Shown piece after piece: positions 16,812 through 24,700 of a stretch of 37,098 nucleotides of DNA. Both the position numbers and the translations under genes were made by a program. The stretch is taken from contig JAGGYF010000003.1 of assembly GCA_021162685.1 (NCBI GenBank), forward strand, positions 1-37,098, in the 5' to 3' direction. How positions within the stretch are numbered: position 1 is the stretch's first letter; each line of letters begins with the position of its first letter. The stretch comes from Candidatus Iainarchaeum sp. (GTDB lineage: Archaea; B1Sed10-29; WALL01). Under the pieces are notes generated by a model. The model searched no databases, was not told the DNA's origin, and was given only the letters and a program-made list of their open reading frames with translations.

Positions 16812-17646
16812 GGCTTTCTCTCACCTTCTCTAATATGTATTCATACCTCTTTGCTAATTCTTCTTTATCAATCCTCCTGTGGATTGGATCTTCAGCGAAG
16901 AAGGACGCTGTTGCAGATGCAAGCGCAAGGGCTTCTTTTAGTGGCTTGTTTTTGGCTAGCGAGACAGAAAGAATTGCTTTAAATGCATCCCCTGCTCCAA
17001 TTGCGCCTGCTTCTTTTACAGGATATGCAGGTACATCAATTCTTGTGTTTTTATGATACACAGTCGCACCATTCTTCCCTCTTGTAATTACGATGATTTT
17101 TCCATTATGTGACATCTCTACTGGGTCTTGGCCAATCAACTTCTGCTCTTCTTCGTTGAGTATTATTATGTCTGAATGCCGGATCGCATTTATTACGTCT
17201 TTTATGTTCTTCAAGATAAACTGCTTTTTTGTTGAAAATATAATCTTTCCGTTGTACTTCCTTCTGAGATGTTCTACATACCTCGGATGAACATAACCAA
17301 ATGCTATAATATCAGCGGAGAGGAAATCTTTCGGGATGTCAATTTCCTCTCCTGTTGTTGGTGGCTCAATCAGTTTAAAATCCTTGAACCTTACTGATGG
17401 AAGTTCGGATAGCGAGAAAGTGCGCATATCTACATTTTTAAAAAGATACTCTCCCAAAAAGTACTTTGTTGAATTTGTTATAATGCCTACCCTCTCCTCT
17501 GGGAATACCGAGCGGGTCGCTATCACAGAGTGTGCGATATCTCCTCCTATTGTCGATAGGGAATGGCCCTTTTGCGTGTCAAATGTGTGGAGGTCGTAAC
17601 AAAGCCTACCTATAAATACTACGCGTGGGGCCTTTCGTTCTGGCAT
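16789..17646 (-). CDS. PfkB-family sugar or nucleoside kinase
   Basis: A 285-residue protein. The signature GAGDAF (217-222, base Asp220), the NEEE motif (164-167), TRGKNGA (188-194) and the N-terminal IGRLCYDLH...GGDIAHS substrate region mark the ribokinase/PfkB family. The start MPERKAP at 17646 is chosen because the frame upstream overlaps the divergent gene at 17731 and a TATA-like ATATATTTAA lies about 28 bases upstream, consistent with a leaderless message. The substrate is unknown. In archaea with form III RuBisCO, PfkB kinases include cytidine kinase and ribose-1-phosphate kinase of the pentose bisphosphate pathway, so such a role is plausible. First gene of an operon with the HAD phosphatase. 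Confidence 0.85.
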   Translation of the reverse strand: MPERKAPRVVFIGRLCYDLHTFDTQKGHSLSTIGGDIAHSVIATRSVFPEERVGIITNSTKYFLGEYLFKNVDMRTFSLSELPSVRFKDFKLIEPPTTGEEIDIPKDFLSADIIAFGYVHPRYVEHLRRKYNGKIIFSTKKQFILKNIKDVINAIRHSDIIILNEEEQKLIGQDPVEMSHNGKIIVITRGKNGATVYHKNTRIDVPAYPVKEAGAIGAGDAFKAILSVSLAKNKPLKEALALASATASFFAEDPIHRRIDKEELAKRYEYILEKVRESHDKNNHV

Positions 17647-17730
17647 TTGTCTCAGTCTTATCTTTTGAAAATTAAATATATATGTTTTTGTGTAAAAAGG
17701 TTTAAATATTTGAATTGCGTTACATTTATC

Positions 17731-18057
17731 ATGGTTTTCTGTGGCCTCTGCAAACAAACAAAAGAGACAAACTACCACTGGTACATCCAGGAACAGGGCG
17801 CAGATGGCACAGTAAACAAATTGAAGATATGCGATGATTGCGCAGGACTTCTTTTGAGAAGGATGGCAAAGAAGGTTATGGGTATAAGAGAGGATCAACC
17901 CGCGCCTGAGACATTCAAGATAAGCAAGACAGGTGTGATAGATGAAATCATACTCAACAAGGATAATGTTCTTGAATTAACAATTGCGGTAGATATATGC
18001 AAGGCAAGGCGATGGGTTGAAAAGGAGTTAGCTGGGGAACCCATAGAAGACGACTAA
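17731..18057 (+). CDS. Small zinc-ribbon protein, unknown function
   Basis: A 108-residue protein starting at ATG 17731, about 25 bases after TATA-like GGTTTAAATATT (probably leaderless). CGLC near the N-terminus and CDDC at about 35-38 form a four-Cys zinc site of the ribbon type, followed by charged helices. No family was recognised. It sits 12 bases upstream of the Hsp20 gene, whose ribosome-binding site overlaps this gene's stop, so the two are co-transcribed. A link to protein quality control is inferred from that only. Confidence 0.75.
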   Translation: MVFCGLCKQTKETNYHWYIQEQGADGTVNKLKICDDCAGLLLRRMAKKVMGIREDQPAPETFKISKTGVIDEIILNKDNVLELTIAVDICKARRWVEKELAGEPIEDD

Positions 18058-18069
18058 GGAGGTGATGCC

Positions 18070-18477
18070 ATGTACTTCTGGGATCCATTTGAGGAGATGA
18101 GGAGAATGCGAAGGTTGTTTAGTGATATTGAACGGGAGTTTGATACAGGTTTCAGGACACCAGCAATGGACATGTTTGAGAAGGACAACGAGATAGTGGT
18201 TATAGCAGAGCTGCCAGGGGTAAACAAAGAGGATATAGAGATCAACTGCGATGGAAAGGTACTAACGATTTCAGCGAGGTCAAAGCTTGAGAAGAAAGAG
18301 GAAAAGAAGAACTATTACTTCGCAGAGAGGTCAGCAACAAGTTTCAGCAGAACAGTTACATTGCCATGTGAGGTAGACCCGCAGAAAGCAACAACATCAT
18401 TCAATAATGGTGTTTTGGAGATACATCTACCAAAGAAAGAAGCAGAAACTAAGGGATTCAGAATCCCTGTTAAGTGA
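18070..18477 (+). CDS. Small heat shock protein, Hsp20/alpha-crystallin family
   Basis: A 135-residue protein with a short N-terminal arm (WDPFEEMRRMRRLF), the alpha-crystallin domain (about 32-123) with ELPGVNKEDIEI, the conserved GVLEIHLPKK strand and a short C-terminal tail ending FRIPVK, where the IPV motif mediates oligomer contacts. It holds unfolding proteins in an ATP-independent way. AAGGAGGTGAT upstream is one of the strongest ribosome-binding sites in the window. Second gene after the zinc-ribbon protein; its end overlaps the convergent gene at 18470 by eight bases. Confidence 0.95.
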   Translation: MYFWDPFEEMRRMRRLFSDIEREFDTGFRTPAMDMFEKDNEIVVIAELPGVNKEDIEINCDGKVLTISARSKLEKKEEKKNYYFAERSATSFSRTVTLPCEVDPQKATTSFNNGVLEIHLPKKEAETKGFRIPVK

Positions 18478-18904
18478 TTTCCAGATACACATTTCTTTCC
18501 TCTATTTTTTCATCCATTTCTAGCCTGGCCGTTATCTTATATGTTCCCTTTGATAACTCTGGTTTAGTCATTACTGTGAACTCAAATCTTCTGTATGCTC
18601 CTTCTCCGATTGTGGGCTCAACATGCCTATTATTTGGCACTATAAGAGAATCGCTTTCTGGGATAACCTCCACAGTGGCGTTTGTTACATCATGCCCAAG
18701 CGTATTTCTCACATTAACTACAAGTGTGGTCACTTCGTTTGCTTTTATTTTTGGTTTTGTAAAGCTCAATTCAAGGGTTTTTGGTTGTGCAAACCCAGAG
18801 ATAAACCACAGCAGGCCCACCAATATTACTACAATAATTACTCCAACAGCGATCTCCTTTTTTCTTTCGCTTATTGTTTCTGGCATCTCAAAGTCTATAT
18901 CCAT
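18470..18904 (-). CDS. Membrane-anchored beta-sandwich protein co-transcribed with RuBisCO
   Basis: A 144-residue protein: a cytoplasmic N-terminus (about 1-16), one membrane helix (about 17-38, AVGVIIVVILVGLLWFISGFA) and an extracellular domain of about 100 residues that looks like a CARDB/Ig-type fold (TLVVNVRNTLGHDVTNATVEV, FEFTVMTKPELSKGTYKI). Its ATG directly follows the RuBisCO TAG with GGTGGGG upstream, so it is translated from the RuBisCO message. No enzymatic motif is visible. The pairing may be chance operon packing. Confidence 0.75.
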   Translation of the reverse strand: MDIDFEMPETISERKKEIAVGVIIVVILVGLLWFISGFAQPKTLELSFTKPKIKANEVTTLVVNVRNTLGHDVTNATVEVIPESDSLIVPNNRHVEPTIGEGAYRRFEFTVMTKPELSKGTYKITARLEMDEKIEERNVYLEIT

Positions 18905-20131
18905 CTAACCCCACCTCTTTATAGCCATTTGCAACTCCTTGCTTGGATACTCCTTCAATGGGATACCTTGCATAACTGCATCTATTGCATCCCTAGCTGC
19001 TTTTGCTCCAGCTCTTGTTCCTTTTGGATGTCCATGTATCCCTCCACCCATCTGTATGATTACGTCATTACCAAAGATTTTATGAAGTGCAGGCACGTGG
19101 TTTGGGTTCAGACCTCCTGAGGCAACAGGCATAACTGGTTTAATGTTGTAATACTTTCGTTTACAAGCATCCACATTTTCAAGTACTTCCTTCTTCCCTT
19201 CTATCATCTTTCCTACCGCTGTCCCTACGTGTATCTGATCAACACCAATTGTTCTCGCAATGGTACATATAACTGGCATTGCAATGCCATGATACTTTAT
19301 CTTTGTGAATGCTGCATGCCCAGCCCTGTGCGCATGGATTACCCTGCTTCTTGATTTATCTCTCAAGGTCTGAAGTGCACCCCATCCCTCTGTGATTATG
19401 TCTATCATAATATATTCATTCCCGAAATCTGCAACAAGATCTTTCCTTTTTAGCATTTCCATAGTTTCTGCAGTAACGTTTATCATGTATCCCTTCCTTT
19501 CGCCTGTTTCTTTTTCAGCCTTTCTTTTGTATCTCAGCGTTGTCCTAAGTCTTTGCGAGAACCTATTAAATGATTGCGAGGAGAGGTTTTCATCATCCTT
19601 TACAATGTCGCATCCACCAACCCATGCTTCATAGGCTACTTTAGCATGGTCTTTTGATTTCAATCCAAGTTTCGGTTTTACTATTGTTCCAATCAAAGGA
19701 GTCTTCTTTCTAAAGATTTTTCTTACTCCCTTGATACCATATTTCGGACCTTTAAAGCTTGTTGCAATCCTTTTTGGTAGAATGATATCCTCCATCCTCA
19801 GATATTTTAGGTCCTTCATACCAAATATGTTTCCTGCAACACTACTTAGTATATTGGGCATGTTCCCAGGCTCAAATAACTCAATAGGATATGCAATCCG
19901 TATGTATGCGCCTCTTTTTGTTTTCTGCATCTCAAAAACAGTAGCAGCAAGTTTTTTCATATATGGCTTTACAGTAGTGAGCTCTGTCCATGTGCCTGTT
20001 GAACTTTCAGCAGCGATGGCGCCCATTGCCCTCTTCAGAGGCACGCCTTTTGATGGCTCCATATAGAACTCGCATATAAGGTCAGATTTTGATGGTTTAT
20101 ACCCAATATGGACATAATCCTCATATTTCAT
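18905..20131 (-). CDS. rbcL: Ribulose bisphosphate carboxylase large chain, archaeal form III
   Basis: A 408-residue protein. Start ATG 20131 is chosen because AGGTGA lies seven bases upstream; an ATG six codons earlier (20149) lacks this. Catalytic positions all appear intact: E42 and T47-W48 (ESSTGTW), N101, K152 and K154 (VKPK), the carbamylated lysine K178 with D180-E181 (VKDDE), H268-R269 (HAHRA), H301 (IHVGT), loop-6 K308 (VGKM), S338 (ASGG) and the GGG at 362-364. Form III enzymes carboxylate ribulose-1,5-bisphosphate made from AMP by AMP phosphorylase and ribose-1,5-bisphosphate isomerase (both absent here), feeding 3-phosphoglycerate into central metabolism rather than a Calvin cycle. 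A TATA box sits at 20174-20188 on the minus strand. Confidence 0.95.
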   Translation of the reverse strand: MKYEDYVHIGYKPSKSDLICEFYMEPSKGVPLKRAMGAIAAESSTGTWTELTTVKPYMKKLAATVFEMQKTKRGAYIRIAYPIELFEPGNMPNILSSVAGNIFGMKDLKYLRMEDIILPKRIATSFKGPKYGIKGVRKIFRKKTPLIGTIVKPKLGLKSKDHAKVAYEAWVGGCDIVKDDENLSSQSFNRFSQRLRTTLRYKRKAEKETGERKGYMINVTAETMEMLKRKDLVADFGNEYIMIDIITEGWGALQTLRDKSRSRVIHAHRAGHAAFTKIKYHGIAMPVICTIARTIGVDQIHVGTAVGKMIEGKKEVLENVDACKRKYYNIKPVMPVASGGLNPNHVPALHKIFGNDVIIQMGGGIHGHPKGTRAGAKAARDAIDAVMQGIPLKEYPSKELQMAIKRWG

Positions 20132-20173
20132 GGTTTCACCTAATTGCATTACTCAACACACTATAAAAAACAT

Positions 20174-20188
20174 AATGCTTATAAATCT
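20174..20188. promoter_or_regulatory. Shared TATA region between RuBisCO and the Cys-repeat protein gene
   Basis: ATGCTTATAAATCTG contains TTATAA, which reads as a TATA box on both strands. For RuBisCO (minus) it predicts a start near 20156, leaving a 25-base leader with AGGTGA. For the plus-strand gene it predicts a start near 20207, just before GGTG and ATG 20219. The two genes probably compete for this element. Confidence 0.5.
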
Positions 20189-20218
20189 GAATGTGTAAAA
20201 TATATGCACGGTGTTTTT

Positions 20219-20659
20219 ATGAGGACTCTTTTCATTTCACTTCTATTGTTATCTGTGGCATTAGCAGCATGTGTGAACGATGGCGTGTGCAGGGCTGGTG
20301 AGGAGAACACATGTCCAGATTGCAGTTTTGGGATAGATACAACGTCTGTTATATACACCAATAATCAGTGCAACAACAATGGAATATGTGAGCTTGGAGA
20401 AAAAGGAGGGCATTGCCCAGATTGCAGTCTGACTGGCTCAAAACCAGTATATGAATGTAAGGATGATGGGTATTGCAGTGTTGAGGAGAGAGACCTTGGA
20501 AACTGCGCAGATTGCCAGGAACCTTTGTTAGGCACTGGCCTTGTTGTCTTTACTGTTGGCATAGGCTTTTTAGGTTTTGTTGTGATTGGCATCCTAGTAT
20601 TGGTTGCAATAGTATTCTTTGCATACAAGAAGATGGCAAGGGGAAGGGTAAGGCTTTAG
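20219..20659 (+). CDS. Secreted protein with three Cys-rich repeats and C-terminal anchor
   Basis: A 146-residue protein. The start at 20219 is favoured by GGTG just upstream and a clean signal peptide (MRTLFISLLLLSVALAA); ATG 20204 is an alternative. Three repeats follow with the pattern C-x(3-4)-G-x-C-x2-(G/E)-E ... C-x2-D-C: CVNDGVC...CPDC, CNNNGIC...CPDC and CKDDGYC...CADC. A membrane helix (about 106-135) and a basic tail end the protein. The repeats resemble the CGNG...GEECD module in the surface protein at 8122-12789 and may bind calcium or be disulfide-bonded. Probably an extracellular anchored protein. Confidence 0.8.
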   Translation: MRTLFISLLLLSVALAACVNDGVCRAGEENTCPDCSFGIDTTSVIYTNNQCNNNGICELGEKGGHCPDCSLTGSKPVYECKDDGYCSVEERDLGNCADCQEPLLGTGLVVFTVGIGFLGFVVIGILVLVAIVFFAYKKMARGRVRL

Positions 20660-20985
20660 CTCTGATAAAAACAGACAATAACTTGGTAAAACAAAAAGAC
20701 AGAAATATTCTATACCAAATGGTTCCCCTTTGTGATTATCTCTTGTGCCTAAATTTTGATAGGTTGCAACAGTAATACGATGTGAGCAATGAAACAAAAA
20801 AGATAATATTTAACGATTTAAGAACAAAATCCAACATTGAGCTAATGAGGAGACCGCTACAAATACACTTGCAGTTTTATTTTTGCTACGATAACTGATG
20901 CGAATTAGAGTTGATGAGCTGATTGTGAAAATAGCAACCACAAGATTTTTAAACCCTTTCTTCTTTATGCAATTGAGGGCCGCAT
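20660..20985. other. Non-coding interval
   Basis: AT-rich, with no convincing gene on either strand. GATTTTTAAACCC (about 20941-20953) is a TATA-like element for the PIN gene at 20986. A TTGATGAGCTGA string near 20909-20920 looks like fused C/D boxes but lacks guide spacing. Confidence 0.5.
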
Positions 20986-21642
20986 ATGCACGAAATCGTG
21001 TGTGACGCAAGCTCATTGATATCTCTGTCAGATAATTGTCTCCTCTGGATTCTCAACGAACTTGAAGCAAGTTTTTTGGTGCCCCATAGTGTCAAGTTAG
21101 AGATTGTTGATTATCCTCTCCAATCAAAACGATTTGAGTTAAAGGCATTGAGGCTGAATGAGGCAATCACAGATGGTGTTTTGAAGGTTATACACGAGCC
21201 AAGGGTAAGAAACAGGGCGAATGAGATCCTAAGACTTGCGAATAGTGTATTTAAGTATGGTGGGCATACAGTGAAGATCATACACAAAGGAGAGGCAGAG
21301 ACCATCGCCCTCATGAAAGAAAAGGGATATCAAACCTTACTTATAGATGAGAGGACAACAAGGTTGCTTATAGAGGACATATATGCTTTAAAGAAATATA
21401 TAGAGAGCCGTACAGGGTTCAGGATAAAGATGAACAGGGAAATAGTAAAGGATTTGCAGAAGAAGTTGAGGGATATCAGAGTTGTACGTTCTGGTGACCT
21501 TGTAGCTTATGCATATGAGCAGGGCCTTTTAGATAGGTACGGAACAAAAGAAGCACTAAAAGCAACGTTATATGGCGTAAAATATGCAGGATGTGCAATT
21601 ACGAATGAGGAAATAGAGCAATACGTAAAAATGCTTACTTGA
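20986..21642 (+). CDS. PIN-domain protein (putative RNase)
   Basis: A 218-residue protein beginning MHEIVCDASSLISLSD, where the first Asp of a PIN active site sits; HKGEAETIAL (about 100-109) and LIDERTTRLL (about 118-127) supply the further acidic positions and the usual PIN order. The C-terminal 80 residues are a helical extension (KKLRDIRVV...EEIEQYVKML). PIN proteins are metal-dependent ribonucleases, often VapC-type toxins, but no antitoxin gene is adjacent and the protein is longer than VapC (about 130). It may be a stand-alone RNA-processing enzyme. Own promoter upstream; 70 bases ahead of the next gene. Confidence 0.75.
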   Translation: MHEIVCDASSLISLSDNCLLWILNELEASFLVPHSVKLEIVDYPLQSKRFELKALRLNEAITDGVLKVIHEPRVRNRANEILRLANSVFKYGGHTVKIIHKGEAETIALMKEKGYQTLLIDERTTRLLIEDIYALKKYIESRTGFRIKMNREIVKDLQKKLRDIRVVRSGDLVAYAYEQGLLDRYGTKEALKATLYGVKYAGCAITNEEIEQYVKMLT

Positions 21643-21712
21643 TTGTCACTTAAACGTAGTTACAGAAACTATTTATTTATAAACTATTTAAACTTCCTTA
21701 CGAGGTGTTTAT

Positions 21713-24700
21713 ATGAATTTTAGAAGTGTATTATACACTCTAGCATTTTTACTGGTAATCTGTTTCCCTGCAAGTGCTGATTTTCTCACAGTGAGTGCAG
21801 TATCCGATGGAAATGATATGAATATCAGTGCTGGGACAACAGAGACGTTTAATTTTACTGTTACTAATACCTACACTACTTTAACAAACATAACACAAGT
21901 TAATATAACATTTGACCCAACTTACTTCACATTTGTGGATGCTTCAAACGGCACCTCGCAAACTAGCACGTTCTCAAACACTACCTCTTTGTTGGAATGG
22001 GATTTAACTGATAAAATAGAGAACGGCACCTCGGGGTATTTTTGGTTTGATGCAATCGCAGCAAGCATTTCTGATGATACGACATTGAATTTTACTGTTT
22101 ATGCTAAAGACGATTCTGCAAATGCGTACATAAATAGCACAAATGTTTCTGTACAAATTGATGCAGAGGCACCGGAGATTTCGTACAACACTCCGACTGC
22201 TTCTTACGTAAGAGGCACATTAGTGGTAAATGTTACTGTTAAGGATAGATACATTGGTACAAATACTTCAACAGTACAAGTTTATAATGAAACTGGTGCA
22301 GCATGGTTGACAATGACCTGTACTGCAATTACTGCTACTACAGGTTATATAGATACATACTATTGTAATTATTCAAACTTTGATACAAGTTGGGTTGCGG
22401 ATGGAAATAATATCCAGGTAAGAGCATCTGATGATTATGGTCATCAAAGAACCGTAAACTCAACAAGTATTGTAGATAATACTGCCCCAAGTGTTGGTAC
22501 TGCAACAGTTAATACAACAAATTATAACAGTACAGGTTGGGTAGGGACTCCAATTGATATAAGGGCTACTGCTACTGATGCTGTTTCTGGTGTTGATGGT
22601 GCTACATGTGAATTCTATAATGGAAGTGCATGGGTTTCAGCAAGTTGGGACGGCACATATTGTTATTTCCTTAACCTCAATCTAACAAATGGGACCCAAT
22701 ACACATTTAATTTTAGGGTTAATGATGTAGCTGGAAACCAAGGTACTGGTACAAGTCTAACTGTGACTGCAGATGCATATGGACCAACAACAACAGACAA
22801 TGAGACAGGAGGATGGCACACAGCAGATTATTATGTCTACTTAGATTGTTCAGACACTGGTGTGGGATGTAACCAAACATTCTACAATTATAGCAATGGA
22901 GGTTGGATACAAGGGTCTTCAGTTTTGATTAATCAAGAAGGAAACAATACTCTCGCTTACTACTCTACTGACGGCGTTGGCAATACAGAAGGAACACACA
23001 TAATATATACTGCATTGGACACTGTACCCCCAACAACATCAGATAATGCTCCTTCTGGATGGCAAACCTCATCATTTACAGTTACTCTAACATGTAATGA
23101 TGCAACATCTGGCTGTAACACAACTTTATACCGTGTAGATAGCGGCGCATGGCAAGTAGGCACGTCTGTTTCAATTAATACAGATGGTAATCATACTATT
23201 GAATATTATTCAAATGATACGGCAGGAAATGTGGAAACAACAAAAACAACATATGCTGCATTGGATACGAGCATTCCATCTGTTGGTCTCATTGTTCCGT
23301 TAAACAACACCCGCGTTTCTGGTACAATTTCATTTAATATCTCAGCAGGCGATGGCCCATCTGGTGTATCCACTGTTTATCTACAGAATGGAACAGGCGG
23401 AAACTGGGTTTCAATGGGCCTATATGAAGGGGATGCCACAAATGGAAACTATTCTGCTTCAATAGATACAACCCAATTAGCGGATGGGTGGACCAACTTT
23501 ACAGTGAACGTAACAGACAATGCCGGGAACTTTAATGATACAATCCTCTTCCACCTGTATATTGACAACACACCACCGACAATCGCAATATCAAGCCCAG
23601 CAGATAACACATACAATAATACTGGAAACATCTCAGTTGATTTCACACCAACAGATGCTGGAGCAGCCGCATTTGGAACAAACGTGACGTGTAATTGGAG
23701 TGTGTATAATTCATCTGGCTTAGTGTTTAACCAGGCATTTAGTGTGCCATCAAATACTGCTGTCCAACAAGTACAGCCACTTTCAGATGCTGTCTATTAC
23801 TGGAACATTACATGTGATGATGGAGTTGGTAATACCCAGACAACCACAACAAGAACATATATAGTGGACCAACATCCAGTGAACATAACAGACGCAGATG
23901 CAACACCAGATGCATTTGTTTGTGTTATCTCAGGACACACAACAAACAATCAAGTAACATTTAACGTGACAGCACAGGATGTAGGACCAGCAGGTATTGC
24001 ATGGATAAAAGCAAATATCAGTGAAATAAACGATACTGCACCATTGGTAAGCTTGACAAACGTAGGTGGGAACATATGGCAGGCAACTATAACAGTGAAC
24101 GATACATCAAATGATGATTTCAGGGGTGTTAACGTAACATTCACGGCTCAGGATAATGCTGGTAACGGATATTATTTCTGGAATAGTATAGATCCACATA
24201 CCCAGGTTGTATTGTTTAATATGACTACTCCTCCATTGAGGGATCCAAATTGTGAGCGAGCAGGACCAAGTACTACTGTGTTCTGTGATGAGTTGGATTT
24301 CAGTAATATAAACTTCATACAAGAGGTTGAGAGGAACGGTTCTGCAGCATGTAACGATGGACATGAGTTGCCATGGGGTAATACTTTCAACACAGTAATA
24401 AAACTGAACTTCACATCACTTGACTTCTCAGACCCAGCAATTGGAGAGAAAATGCAGAAGTTGGGAGAGGCGATCCAGCCACACATCACACCGCCAAATG
24501 AATTTGGAGACAGTTGGATTTATGTAAACACCACAGCATTTAATGAGCTGAACACAACAACTACTATAACAATGTATGGACTTCCGTTCGCTTCAGAGCC
24601 AGTTATAACAGGACCAGACTCTCCAATAAATGTTGTTTGGGTCGAAAGTACGCCTTATAACATCAATGGCATTATTGTACCAAACGGAAACCTAACGTTT

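Noticed and set aside
17647-17898. Longer N-terminus for the PfkB kinase
   Set aside because: It overlaps the divergent zinc-ribbon gene and its promoter; the family start fits MPERKAP.
20905-20925. C/D box small RNA
   Set aside because: TTGATGA and CTGA are adjacent without room for a guide, and no paired C'/D' boxes at proper spacing were seen.
20986-21642. VapC toxin of a VapBC pair
   Set aside because: The protein is much longer than VapC and no small antitoxin gene lies next to it.
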